Source: Hyalangium ruber (GTDB lineage: Bacteria > Myxococcota > Myxococcia > Myxococcales > Myxococcaceae). From it: a stretch of DNA of 64,000 nt. Positions within the stretch are counted from its first letter, which is position 1, and each line of letters starts with the position of its first letter. The DNA lies in assembly GCF_034259325.1 (NCBI RefSeq), contig NZ_JAXIVS010000002.1, forward strand, positions 62,001 through 126,000, read 5' to 3'. The translations under genes and the position numbers were made by a program. A model generated the notes under the pieces. It ran no database searches and was not told where the DNA came from. It worked only from the letters and a program-made list of their open reading frames with translations. Of this stretch, positions 56,635 through 64,000 are shown piece after piece.

Positions 56635-57446
56635 GCACGCGTCCATCCTCCCTTCCTCCCCTTCATGTCGTCCCCCCTCCGGCCGCCAGCCCACGGCCCA
56701 CGAAGATTCGCGTGGAGGGCGTGCGGATGGTCTTCCCGGGCGACGGGCAGCCGATGACGGTGCTGAACGATGTACACCTGGAGCTGCGCGCCGGGGAGAT
56801 CATCTGCATCGTGGGCCCCTCGGGGTGCGGCAAGTCGACGCTGCTCAACATCCTGGGCGGCTTCATCCGCCCTACCCACGGCCAGGTACTCATCGACGGC
56901 GCCCCGGTCCAGGGCCCGGATCCGCGGCGCATCTTCGTGTTCCAGGAGAGCAGCGTCTTTCCGTGGCTCACGGTGGAGGAGAACATCGGCTTCGGGCTGG
57001 AGCGGCTCCCCCGCGCCGAGCGCCGCGAGCGGGTGGAGCACTACGTGGAGATTGTCGGCCTCCAGGGCTTCGAGCGCAGCTACCCCCACCAGCTCTCCGG
57101 CGGCATGAAGCAGCGGCTGGAGTTCGCCCGGGCGCTGGCGGTGCAGCCCGACGTGCTGTTCCTGGATGAGTCCTTCGGCGCGCTGGACTCCATCACCCGG
57201 CTGAAGATGCGCCAGGAGCTGCTGCGCATCTGGTCGGTGGAGCCCAAGACGATCATCTGCGTCACCCACGACATCGACGAGGCGGTGCAGCTCTCGGACC
57301 GCGTGGTGGTGATGGGGGCGCGGCCCGCGCGCGTGCAGCGCATCGTCGACATCCACCTGCCCCGGCCCCGCGACTTGAGCGACCCGCGCTACCTGGCCCT
57401 GCGCGACAGCATCCTCGATGAGATCGGGATCGCCCATGCCATCTGA
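56631..57446 (+). CDS. ABC transporter ATPase (nitrate/sulfonate/taurine type)
   Basis: 271 aa. Walker A GPSGCGKST (62-70), Q-loop VFQESSVFPWLTV, signature LSGGMKQRLEFARA, Walker B LFLDESFGALD and switch His in CVTHDIDEAV. This is the SsuB/TauB/NrtD group that drives uptake with a substrate-binding protein. It overlaps the start of the second permease by 11 nt. Confidence 0.94.
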   Translation: MSTRPSSLPPLHVVPPPAASPRPTKIRVEGVRMVFPGDGQPMTVLNDVHLELRAGEIICIVGPSGCGKSTLLNILGGFIRPTHGQVLIDGAPVQGPDPRRIFVFQESSVFPWLTVEENIGFGLERLPRAERRERVEHYVEIVGLQGFERSYPHQLSGGMKQRLEFARALAVQPDVLFLDESFGALDSITRLKMRQELLRIWSVEPKTIICVTHDIDEAVQLSDRVVVMGARPARVQRIVDIHLPRPRDLSDPRYLALRDSILDEIGIAHAI

Positions 57447-58242
57447 GGCGCTCGACACGCGGCCCCGCGCCGCCAAGAGCGGCTGGAGCTGGCTCCTGTG
57501 GCCGCTGGCCGCGTGGACGGGCTTCGTGCTGGTGTGGTGGGTGAGCGTTCGCTGGAGCGGCTCGAAGGTCTTCCCCTCGCCGGCGGCGGTGCTGGAGGGG
57601 GTGCGCAGCCTCGCGGTGAAGGGCCAGCTCTGGGCCTATACCCGCGACTCCCTGTGGCGGGTGCTGCTGGCCTTCGGCCTCTCGGCCATGGTGGCCATTC
57701 CGCTGGGGCTGGTGATGGGCATGTCGCCCGGGGTGGCCCGGCTGCTGCAGCCGCCGCTGCAAGCGCTGCGCACGGTGAGCCCGCTGGCCTGGTTCCCGCT
57801 GGCCATCCTCGCGGTGGGCGTCGGCAACGTGTCCGCCGTGGTGGTGACGATGACGGGCTCGGTGTTCGCGCTCTCGGTGCAGGTCATGCACGCGGTGGGC
57901 GAGGTGCCCCGGCGCTTCTTGGACGTCGGGGTCAACTTCGGCCTGTCGCGACGGCGGCTGTTCCGGCGCGTGCTGCTGCCGGCCATCGCCCCGCAGCTGG
58001 TGACGGGCCTGCGCATGGCGCTGTGGACCTCGTGGCAGGTGTGCATGGCCGCGGAGATGGTCGCGGTGGACTCGGGGCTCGGCTACCTCGTGTTCGACGC
58101 GCGCAACGCGGGCCAGCGCTACTCGCTGGTGGTGGCCGCCATGCTGCTCATCGGCGTGGTGGGCCTGGTGCTGGACGTCGCCATCCGCCAGCTCGAGCGC
58201 CTCAAGTTCATCGAGTGGGCTTTCCTGGGAGAGACGAAATGA
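57436..58242 (+). CDS. ABC transporter permease (nitrate/sulfonate/taurine type), second
   Basis: 268 aa. It has six membrane helices with the EAA-loop motif VNFGLSRRRLFRRVLLPAIAPQ. It is clearly related to the first permease of the operon but not identical, so the channel is probably a heterodimer. The stop overlaps the ATG of the substrate-binding gene by 4 nt. Confidence 0.9.
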   Translation: MPSEALDTRPRAAKSGWSWLLWPLAAWTGFVLVWWVSVRWSGSKVFPSPAAVLEGVRSLAVKGQLWAYTRDSLWRVLLAFGLSAMVAIPLGLVMGMSPGVARLLQPPLQALRTVSPLAWFPLAILAVGVGNVSAVVVTMTGSVFALSVQVMHAVGEVPRRFLDVGVNFGLSRRRLFRRVLLPAIAPQLVTGLRMALWTSWQVCMAAEMVAVDSGLGYLVFDARNAGQRYSLVVAAMLLIGVVGLVLDVAIRQLERLKFIEWAFLGETK

Positions 58243-59300
58243 AGCGTGCAACGAAGCTGTCGCTGGCGGCGGTGGCCGGGTGGATGCTCGCCATCACCGC
58301 CCTGCACCTGGGGCTCAACTTCGACTGGGCGGCCTACCGCAACGAGCAGCTGCCCGAGGCCGAGCGCAAGCTCAACGTGGCCTACATCCCCGTCACGTGA
58401 CACCTGGCCTGCCCGGTCACCGATTACATCTCCCGCAATTCGCTCGATCAGGCGATTTTCATTCCCAAGCTGTTCCAGGGCTTCGCCGAGCTGAAGGAAG
58501 CCCTCCTGTCGAATCGGATGCAGGCGGGGTTCATCGTTGCACCGATGGCCATGGCCCTGCGGTCGCAGGGCGTCCCAATCAAGATCGTCTATCTCGGACA
58601 CCGGTACGGCTCCGCCGTGGTGGTCCGCAAGGGTGGACCCATCCGCGAGGTGAAGGACTTGCAGGGCCGCACCGTGGCCATTCCCAGCCGCTTCTCGGAC
58701 GAGCGGCTCATCCTCTCTCGCGCGCTGCGCACGGTGGGGCTGCCGGCCGACTCCATCAAGTTGGTGGAGATGCCGCCGCCGGAGATGACCAGCGCGCTGG
58801 AGGCGGGCGCCATCGACGCGTTCTCCGTGGGAGAGCCGTTCCCCTCGCAGGCGGAGATGACGGACGTGGGCGAGGTGCTCTTCCACGCCAAGGAGTACTG
58901 GCCGGACTACATCTCGTGCGTGCTGGTGGTGCGCCAGGAGGTCATCGACGCGCGGCCCCAGGCGGTGCAGGTGCTGGTGGACGGGGTGGCGCGCTCGGGG
59001 CTGTGGCTGGACGAGGGGCGGGAGAACCGCGAGTACGCGGCGGACTTCGTGGGCCGCTACTACTTCCGGCAGCCACCCTCGCTGCTGCGCTGGGCGCTGA
59101 CCCACCCCATGGATCGGGTGCTGTACTCGCCGCTCACGCCCACCCAGCCGGACTTCGAGCTGATCCAGAGCCTGATGCTCGAGCACGAGCTGCTCGATCG
59201 GCCCATGGCCTTCGAGGAGTACGTGGACATTCGCTTCGCCGAGGGGGCCCGCGAGGAGACCGCGTGGCGCTACCACCCCTGGCGACAAGAGGAGGAGTGA
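58239..59300 (+). CDS. ABC substrate-binding protein with in-frame TGA at codon 54 (candidate selenoprotein)
   Basis: 353 aa if read through one TGA. GGGAGAG precedes the ATG. A membrane-anchor or signal segment (about 5-25) leads to LNVAYIPVT-TGA-HLACPVTDYIS. The frame then stays open for 299 codons with normal codon use and good similarity to the NrtA/SsuA/THI5-like group: MQAGFIVAPMAMALRSQGVPI, IVYLGHRYGSAVVVRKGG, DLQGRTVAIPSRFSDERL, IDAFSVGEPFPSQAE. In the relatives I remember, the pattern is PVTCHLTCPVTD, so the TGA stands where Cys is expected and would make a U-x3-C pair with C58. Alternatives are a nonsense mutation, a base-call error at Cys TGC/TGT, or a pseudogene. Downstream translation coupling and lack of decay argue against a pseudogene. 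It delivers an unknown ligand to the two permeases. Confidence 0.75.
58398..58400 (+). other. In-frame TGA codon, possible selenocysteine site
   Basis: Codon 54 of the substrate-binding gene. The context is ACG-TGA-CAC; TGA is followed by C, as at many bacterial Sec codons. It lies in the perfect palindrome GTCACGTGAC (58392-58401), and GTGAC also pairs with GTCAC at 58416-58420. A bacterial SECIS with a clear G-containing apical loop 16-37 nt downstream could not be found by eye; a weak stem CGATT/AATTCG lies about 21-42 nt downstream. Confidence 0.5.
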
Positions 59301-59301
59301 C

Positions 59302-60327
59302 ATGAGTGAGCTGGTCGCCTCGCCGCGCGCGCTGCTGCACCTGCTGTTCAACGGCGCGCGGGCCATCGACGTGGTGGAGACGGCCTGGCGCCTGGGGCTG
59401 CTCCAGGCGCTGGAGGCGGGCCCGGTGACGCTCGGAGCGCTGAGCGAGCGCTTCGGGCTGATGCCCAAGCGCCTCTACAAGTTCCTCGACTGCCTGGAGA
59501 GCCTGGGCCTGGTGAAGCGCGAGCAGCCCACGCACGCGCTGGAGGATGCGCGCTACACGGGGGTGCGCGGCCTGAACGAGGCGGCCGAGCGGGTGGTGGG
59601 GCCTGCCTCGCTGGAGCGGGACCGGGACGCCAACTTCCCCTGGCGCCAGAACCACGGGCACCTGGTGGAGGTGCTGCGCGGAGAGCGCCACGTGCCCCCC
59701 GAGGTGTTCGACTGGCCGCCGAACACGCCCGAGAAGGTGGCGCGCTTCGAGGCCAGCATGGCGGCGGGGCTGGGCCCCATCCTCGAGGCGTTCGGCTCGC
59801 ACGGCGCGGCGCTGTGGCTGCCGGGGCAGCGGCTGCTGGACGTGGGCGGCGGAGACGGGACGATGGCGGCCGCGCTGCTGGCGGCGCACCCCGAGCTTAC
59901 CGTGGATGTGTACAACCTGCCGGCCACGGAGGGGCTGGTGGTCCGCACCCAGGAGAAGCACGGACTGGGCGAGCGGCTGGGCTTCGTGGGCGGGGACTTC
60001 CTGCGCGAGCCGCTGCCGCGGGGCTATGACGCGATGGCCTTCGTGCGCGTGCTCCATGACTGGCCCTGGGAGACGGCGCGCATGTTGATGAAGAAGGCCT
60101 ACGAGGCGTTGCCCGCCGGGGGCCGAATCCTCATCTGCGAGGAGTTCCGCAACTCCGAGCGCATGGCGGCCCAATTCTTCTACTCGTACTTCCTGGTGGG
60201 AATCGACAGCTGCGTCAGCCGCCTGTGCGACGTGGAGGCCTACCGCGGCGCCCTCAGGGAGGTGGGCTTCAAGCCTCCCGAGGTGCTGCCCGGCCCCTTC
60301 GAGCTCATCGTCGCCGAGAAGCCATGA
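59302..60327 (+). CDS. SAM-dependent O-methyltransferase (acetylserotonin/hydroxyneurosporene type)
   Basis: 341 aa. It has an N-terminal winged-helix dimerisation domain (GLLQALEAGPVTLGALSERFGLMPKRLYKFLDCLE) and the SAM motif LLDVGGGDGTMAAALLAAHP (about 178-197), with DVYNLPAT and VRVLHDWPW. This architecture is that of small-molecule O-methyltransferases such as CrtF and ASMT-like enzymes. GGAGG precedes the ATG, which is 1 nt after the stop of the substrate-binding gene. It is the last gene of the unit; a perfect hairpin follows. Confidence 0.9.
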   Translation: MSELVASPRALLHLLFNGARAIDVVETAWRLGLLQALEAGPVTLGALSERFGLMPKRLYKFLDCLESLGLVKREQPTHALEDARYTGVRGLNEAAERVVGPASLERDRDANFPWRQNHGHLVEVLRGERHVPPEVFDWPPNTPEKVARFEASMAAGLGPILEAFGSHGAALWLPGQRLLDVGGGDGTMAAALLAAHPELTVDVYNLPATEGLVVRTQEKHGLGERLGFVGGDFLREPLPRGYDAMAFVRVLHDWPWETARMLMKKAYEALPAGGRILICEEFRNSERMAAQFFYSYFLVGIDSCVSRLCDVEAYRGALREVGFKPPEVLPGPFELIVAEKP

Positions 60328-60332
60328 GAATA

Positions 60333-60373
60333 GCGGACCGAGGCAGGGGAGGAAGCGTCCGACCTCGGTCCGC
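60333..60373 (+). terminator. Hairpin ending the flavoprotein-ABC-methyltransferase operon
   Basis: GCGGACCGAGG and CCTCGGTCCGC are a perfect 11-bp inverted repeat with a 19-nt loop, beginning 5 nt after the methyltransferase stop. There is no T tract. Both strands converge here (the next gene is leftward), so it may stop transcription in both directions. Confidence 0.6.
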
Positions 60374-60513
60374 CGGGGACCGTCAGCACACCGGAGGCAG
60401 GAGAAGGCAGGGAAGGAGGGACCTACCGCCGATGCTGCCTTGAAATTGGAGTCCCCGCTGTCACACGCCCATTGTCTTCGAGGGTAATGCCCTCGCGTAC
60501 GAGCCGACGAGCT

Positions 60514-61188
60514 TCAGAGGGTTGCCGGGCGCTCGATCCCCAGCTTGCATGCCAGCATCGCCATCTGCGTGCGGTTCTCCACGTCCAGCTTCTGGTAGAT
60601 GCTGGTGATGTGGGCCTTCACCGTGCGCTCGGTGATGTTCAGGCAGACGGCGATCTTCAGGTTGTCCGCGCCCGCGGCGATGTAGCTCAACACCTCCCGC
60701 TCGCGTGACGTGAGCCGCCCCAGCGCCCCTCGCGCTGTCGAAGCGTCATCCTGCACGGAGGCCATGGGGAACAGATCCGGAGGCGCCAGCCGCTCGCCGC
60801 GCGCCACCCGCTGTACCGCCTCGAGCACCGCCGAGCACCCCACGTTCAGCTTGCACAGGTAGCCGGCCGCTCCCGCCCGGAAGCAGCGCTCGATCAATTG
60901 CGCATCCCGGTTCGCCGACAGCACCAGCGGGCGCACGTTCGGGTGGAAGTCATGCAGCAACTCCACCGCCCGGCAGCCGTCTCCCACCACGTCGCGCTCC
61001 CGGTGCTCCAACCGAAGGTCCACCAGCGCCACATCCGGCGGATGCTTCTGCGTACTCGACAGGAAATCTTCCACGTTCGAGCAACGGGCCACCACCTCCA
61101 TGCCCGCGCTCTCGAAGACCGAGACCAGGCTCTCCATGAAGACCTGCTGGTCTTCCAAGATGCCCACGCGAATCGCTCTCGGCTCCAT
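60514..61188 (-). CDS. NarL/LuxR-type response regulator
   Basis: 224 aa from the ATG with GGAGG 8 nt upstream. The receiver (about 6-125) has acidic LEDQ, phospho-Asp D57 in VALVDLRL and Lys in GYLCKLN. The C-terminal LuxR helix-turn-helix is LTSREREVLSYIAAGADNLKIAVCLNITERTVKAHITSIYQKL. It is a transcription activator. No kinase is read with it, but CheR-PAS and PAS sensor genes lie on the other strand about 600 nt away and may be functionally linked. Confidence 0.93.
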   Translation of the reverse strand: MEPRAIRVGILEDQQVFMESLVSVFESAGMEVVARCSNVEDFLSSTQKHPPDVALVDLRLEHRERDVVGDGCRAVELLHDFHPNVRPLVLSANRDAQLIERCFRAGAAGYLCKLNVGCSAVLEAVQRVARGERLAPPDLFPMASVQDDASTARGALGRLTSREREVLSYIAAGADNLKIAVCLNITERTVKAHITSIYQKLDVENRTQMAMLACKLGIERPATL

Positions 61189-61265
61189 AGGGTGTTCCTC
61201 CGCTAGGTCCAATCTAAGGATGAACCTACCGCACAGAGGACGGTCTTCCCCTATAGGCCCGCTTC

Positions 61266-61592
61266 TCAGTGTTGGGCAGGAGAACTCAGCAGGTTGCCTT
61301 CCAGGCCCGAAGCATCCAAGGGCAGACGGACGAGCACCCGTCCTATCTCCCGCACCCGGAGGCGTCTCTCGGTGGGCTGCAGCTCGACGCTCACGCAGCA
61401 ACCCTCCACGTAGAAGCACAGCCCGTCCCCGTTCCGCCTCCCGAAGCGCTCCCACCGCACATCATCCGGAGGCCAGAGCGACGCCACCTCCGAGAGCCGA
61501 GAGAGTGCGAGGTAAATGCCGATTCGAGTCCTTGTCGGCAGCTCTTGCATCAGCTCGAACAGAGGACGGGGGATGTCGAGGTCGTAGCACAT
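61266..61592 (-). CDS. Small protein, unknown
   Basis: 108 aa from the ATG at 61592, with GGAG 8 nt upstream. The sequence (MCYDLDIPRPLFELMQELPT... GDGLCFYVEGCCVSVELQP) has alternating beta strands and a Cys pair; the beta-rich part with VREIGRVLVRL recalls RelE-like folds but without convincing residues. It lies 77 nt upstream of the LuxR-type regulator, in the same direction. Not recognised. Confidence 0.5.
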   Translation of the reverse strand: MCYDLDIPRPLFELMQELPTRTRIGIYLALSRLSEVASLWPPDDVRWERFGRRNGDGLCFYVEGCCVSVELQPTERRLRVREIGRVLVRLPLDASGLEGNLLSSPAQH

Positions 61593-61790
61593 GGGGGTCG
61601 CTCCGGGTCCATCCCCGCGAGAAGTGAAGGAGAGAACACTTCCAACCTGGGGTGCCCCCTGCCGGGCCAGAATTGGACCGAAGGCCAATTCACTCCCTCG
61701 CCTGCCCGGCGCCACGCTTCTGCTTCACCTGACCCAGGAGGGCAGACGCCGCCTTGCTGCCCTGGCAGGCAATGCGCTACAGGCCCGCCC

Positions 61791-63737
61791 ATGGCCAGCA
61801 AGCCCCCGCGCGATAACGACCTGGAAGCCATCCTGGAGAAGGTCCGGCAGGTCCGGAATTTCGACTTTCGCAACTACAAGCGGGCCACGCTCCAGCGCCG
61901 CATCGAGCGGAGGATGAACGCCACGCGCTGCCGCACCCGCGGCGCCTACCTGGCCCTGCTCGAACGGGAGCCAAACGAGATCAACACCCTGGTCTCGTCC
62001 ATGCTCATCAAGCTCACCACCTTCTTTCGGGATCCGGAGGTGTGGGTCAGCTTGGAAAAGGTGCTCAAGGAGCTGGCGCGCAAGCGGCGGCCGGACCAGG
62101 AGCTGCGCATCTGGAGCGCCGGCTGCGCCACGGGGGAAGAGGCCTACTCCATCGCCATCGCGGCGGCCGAGGCGCTGGGCCCTGGCATGCCTGGGCCAGA
62201 GCTGAAGGTGTTCGCCACGGACGTGGACGAGGCCGCCATCGCCTTCGCTCGCCGGGGTGTCTACACCGCCCAGCAGCTCGAGGGCTGCTCGAAGGAGCGC
62301 CTGGCGCGCTGGTTCACCCCCTCCAGCGGCGGCCACACGGTGCGCAAGGAGATCCGCCGCTCGGTTGTCTTCGGGGTGAACAACCTGGTCTCCGACGCGC
62401 CCGTCTCCCGGATCGATCTCATCCTCTGCCGCAACGTCTTCATCTACCTGGACGCGGACCTGCAGAAGCGGGTGCTGGCGCGCTTCCACTTCGCCGCGCG
62501 CCGGGAGGGCATCCTCGTGTTGGGGCGCTCGGAACTCATCCCCTTCGCGGCCCGGCTCTTCGAGCCGGTGGACCTGCCCCGGCGCATCTACCGCAAGGAT
62601 GGGCGGCAGGAGTTCGCCCTGGCTCCCCCCGAGCCGCTGCCCGTACCCGACCCGCCGTCCCCAGCGCACGTCTTGGCAACCGTGAACGCCCAGGACACGC
62701 AGCGCAACTTCCTGCGCGGCATCATCGACTCGCAGATCTGCCCCATCATCGTCACCGACGCCGAAGGCACGGTGAAGCTCACCAATCAGGCCGCCACCCG
62801 GCTCTGGTCCCGGAGCGAGGCAGAGCTGGCGGGCAAGCGCCTGGCGTCGCTCGGGCTCCCCGGGCTGAACCCAGACCTGCTGGTCGAGCAGACGGCCCGG
62901 GTGCGCGTAGGCCGCTCCGAGCGCGAGGTAGCCGACGGGGTGTTGGAGACTCCTGGGGCGGAGCCCACCACGCTGCGCGCCCAGGTGGTGGCCCTGCGCA
63001 CCGCGACGGGCGAGACGCAGGGCCTCATCTACGTGGCGCATGACGTGACGAGCCTGCGCGGCCTGGAGCAGAGCTTCCAGCGCGCCACCGAGGAGCTGAA
63101 CGCCGCCAACCTGCGGCTGCAGACCTCCAACGAGGAGCTGCGCGCCTCCAACGAGGAGCTGGAGACGACCAACGAGGAGCTCCAGAGCGCCAACGAGGAG
63201 CTGCAGACGACCAACGAGGAGCTCCAGTCCACCAACGAGGAGCTGGAGACGACCAACGAGGAGCTCCAGTCCACCAACGCCGAGCTGGATGCCACCAACC
63301 GCGAGCTGGCCCACCGCACCCATGAGATGGACGCGCTCGCCTTCAGCCAGCGCACCATCATCCGCACCCTCTCGGCGGGGGTCATCGTCCTGGACGCGCA
63401 GGGGCGCATCTCCACGTGGAACCTCGCCGCCGAGCGGCTGCTGGGCCTCACCGAGCGCGAGGCGGTGGGCCAGGTGCTGTGGACCCTGAATGTCCCCGCC
63501 CTGGCGCGCGCGGTGCAGATGCGCATCCGCAAGCACCTGAGCGAGAACCGCTCGCTGCGTCAGGAGGAGATCAGCTACCAGTTGCCCCATGGAGGCCGGG
63601 GCCGCGCCACGCTGGTGGCCACTCCCCTCATCATGGATTCCACCCTGCTGGGCGCCATCATCCTCTTCGAGGACACCACGCGCGCCTCGGCCCTGGCGCA
63701 GGAGAACCGCGAACTCAAGGAGCGCCTCAAGAAATGA
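61791..63737 (+). CDS. CheR-type methyltransferase with PAS, coiled coil and second PAS
   Basis: 648 aa. The CheR N-terminal helices (FDFRNYKRATLQRRIERRM) are followed by the catalytic domain with SAM-binding IWSAGCATGEEAYSIAIA, FATDVDEAAI and LILCRNVFIYL. A PAS domain (about 305-430), an unusually regular NEEL coiled coil (446-499) and a second PAS (about 515-635) follow. Usual relatives begin with a CheB methylesterase domain; it is absent here, so this is a CheR-PAS form. CheR methylates glutamates of chemoreceptors. The stop overlaps the start of the next sensor gene (ATGA), suggesting a coupled pair. Confidence 0.88.
   Translation: MASKPPRDNDLEAILEKVRQVRNFDFRNYKRATLQRRIERRMNATRCRTRGAYLALLEREPNEINTLVSSMLIKLTTFFRDPEVWVSLEKVLKELARKRRPDQELRIWSAGCATGEEAYSIAIAAAEALGPGMPGPELKVFATDVDEAAIAFARRGVYTAQQLEGCSKERLARWFTPSSGGHTVRKEIRRSVVFGVNNLVSDAPVSRIDLILCRNVFIYLDADLQKRVLARFHFAARREGILVLGRSELIPFAARLFEPVDLPRRIYRKDGRQEFALAPPEPLPVPDPPSPAHVLATVNAQDTQRNFLRGIIDSQICPIIVTDAEGTVKLTNQAATRLWSRSEAELAGKRLASLGLPGLNPDLLVEQTARVRVGRSEREVADGVLETPGAEPTTLRAQVVALRTATGETQGLIYVAHDVTSLRGLEQSFQRATEELNAANLRLQTSNEELRASNEELETTNEELQSANEELQTTNEELQSTNEELETTNEELQSTNAELDATNRELAHRTHEMDALAFSQRTIIRTLSAGVIVLDAQGRISTWNLAAERLLGLTEREAVGQVLWTLNVPALARAVQMRIRKHLSENRSLRQEEISYQLPHGGRGRATLVATPLIMDSTLLGAIILFEDTTRASALAQENRELKERLKK
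63126..63287 (+). repeat. Tandem 21-bp repeat coding for a (S/T)NEEL heptad coiled coil
   Basis: Eight near-identical heptads (SNEELRA, SNEELET, TNEELQS and so on, the last partial) in 162 bp. The AACGAGGAGCT core is kept in nearly every copy, giving a DNA-level direct repeat with risk of slippage in 21-bp steps. The protein motif is a known signalling helix of CheR/CheB-PAS proteins. Confidence 0.9.
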
Positions 63738-64000
63738 GCCCCCGCCGCACCGCCCCTCCGCCCGCTGAGACGCTCCCACCGGCCCCGCGTCCCGCGGAGC
63801 CGCGGGATGGGCTGCTGCGCAAGTACCAGGAGCTGTTCGCCAAGCACGCGGCGCTGGTTCAGCGGCTGGAGCTGCGAACCGACGAGCACGTCTCCTCCTA
63901 CCGGCTGTCCACCTGGGCGCTGGAGACGAGCGCGAGCGCGCTGGCGCTGCTGCGGGGGAGCGTCGTGCTGCTGGCCAACCGCCGCTGGCATGAGCTGTCG
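63734..64000 (+). CDS. PAS-like sensor protein, start only
   Basis: The first 89 codons of a gene that runs past the window end. A Pro-rich head (MSPRRTAPPPAETLPPAPRP) leads to a helix (LLRKYQELFAKHAALVQRLE) and then STWALETSASALALLRGSVVLLANRRWHELS, the beginning of a PAS domain. It is probably the sensor kinase paired with the CheR-PAS gene, whose stop it overlaps by 4 nt. Confidence 0.8.
   Translation, partial: MSPRRTAPPPAETLPPAPRPAEPRDGLLRKYQELFAKHAALVQRLELRTDEHVSSYRLSTWALETSASALALLRGSVVLLANRRWHELS

Noticed and set aside
58518-59300. Separate binding-protein gene starting at ATG 58518 after the TGA
   Set aside because: It would lack signal peptide and the first conserved strands; the upstream part is in the same frame and also conserved, so one gene with an internal TGA is more likely.
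63126-63287. Short regular repeats that might be a CRISPR array
   Set aside because: The repeats are contiguous 21-bp coding units without spacers; a protein coiled coil explains them fully.
1-64000. tRNA, rRNA, riboswitches, IS elements or prophage genes
   Set aside because: None recognised: no transposase or integrase motifs and no clear structured RNA apart from the listed hairpins. Scanning by eye cannot exclude a small RNA.

Overview
The window looks like a stretch of myxobacterial chromosome, probably Cystobacterineae (Archangium/Cystobacter/Hyalangium/Stigmatella-like). This is inferred from about 70% GC, very dense coding with G/C in third positions, many hybrid histidine kinases, eukaryotic-type Ser/Thr kinases with bulky unconventional extensions, and many secreted or lipoprotein genes of unknown function. 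No rRNA, tRNA, IS element, prophage or CRISPR array was seen. The many long antisense open frames are GC-driven shadows of the real genes.

Layout. 1-3398: end of a urease operon (ureB end, ureC, ureF and a ureG with a histidine-rich head). 3515-10827: sensor kinases, a YkvA-like membrane protein and gyrA. 10977-18073: TPR protein, paired coiled-coil proteins, thioesterase, PAS-GAF kinase, uracil-DNA glycosylase, chromate-type transporter. 18152-25007: CpaF-type ATPase, a two-gene envelope operon ending in a glycine-rich lipoprotein, and a transmembrane Ser/Thr kinase. 25038-35089: a degenerate GT51-like protein, a flavin reductase, a lipoprotein operon (LpoA-like protein plus a WD40 propeller carrying a retropepsin-like insert), a kinase/MshEN/pseudo-receiver fusion and dnaJ. 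35210-44760: ABC exporter, several unrecognised proteins and a RapA-type Swi2/Snf2 ATPase. 45335-51318: multihaem lipoprotein, FIST protein, hybrid kinase and receiver. 51384-53943: tryptophan 2,3-dioxygenase-like and kynureninase-like genes. 54203-60327: a tightly coupled six-gene unit (FOXRED2-like flavoprotein, two ABC permeases, ABC ATPase, substrate-binding protein, O-methyltransferase). 60514-64000: LuxR-type regulator, a small orphan, a CheR-PAS protein and the start of another sensor.

The most unusual points are: (1) the substrate-binding protein gene at 58239-59300 stays in one frame across a single TGA at codon 54, in a Thr-TGA-His-Leu-Ala-Cys context where relatives, as I recall them, carry Cys, making it a candidate selenoprotein; (2) a seven-bladed WD40-type lipoprotein with a retropepsin-like domain between blades whose D-T-G motif is D-A-R; (3) a Ser/Thr kinase fused to a GspE/MshE N-terminal domain with c-di-GMP-binding-type repeats and to receivers lacking key residues; (4) a membrane-anchored GT51-like protein without the catalytic Glu-Asp; (5) the flavoprotein/ABC/methyltransferase unit beside tryptophan-to-kynurenine genes, preceded by 21-bp-phased direct repeats.

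Functional assignments rest on motifs read by eye and on knowledge of the families. No database search was run. Start codons are choices among GTG/TTG/ATG candidates, with ambiguous cases stated.
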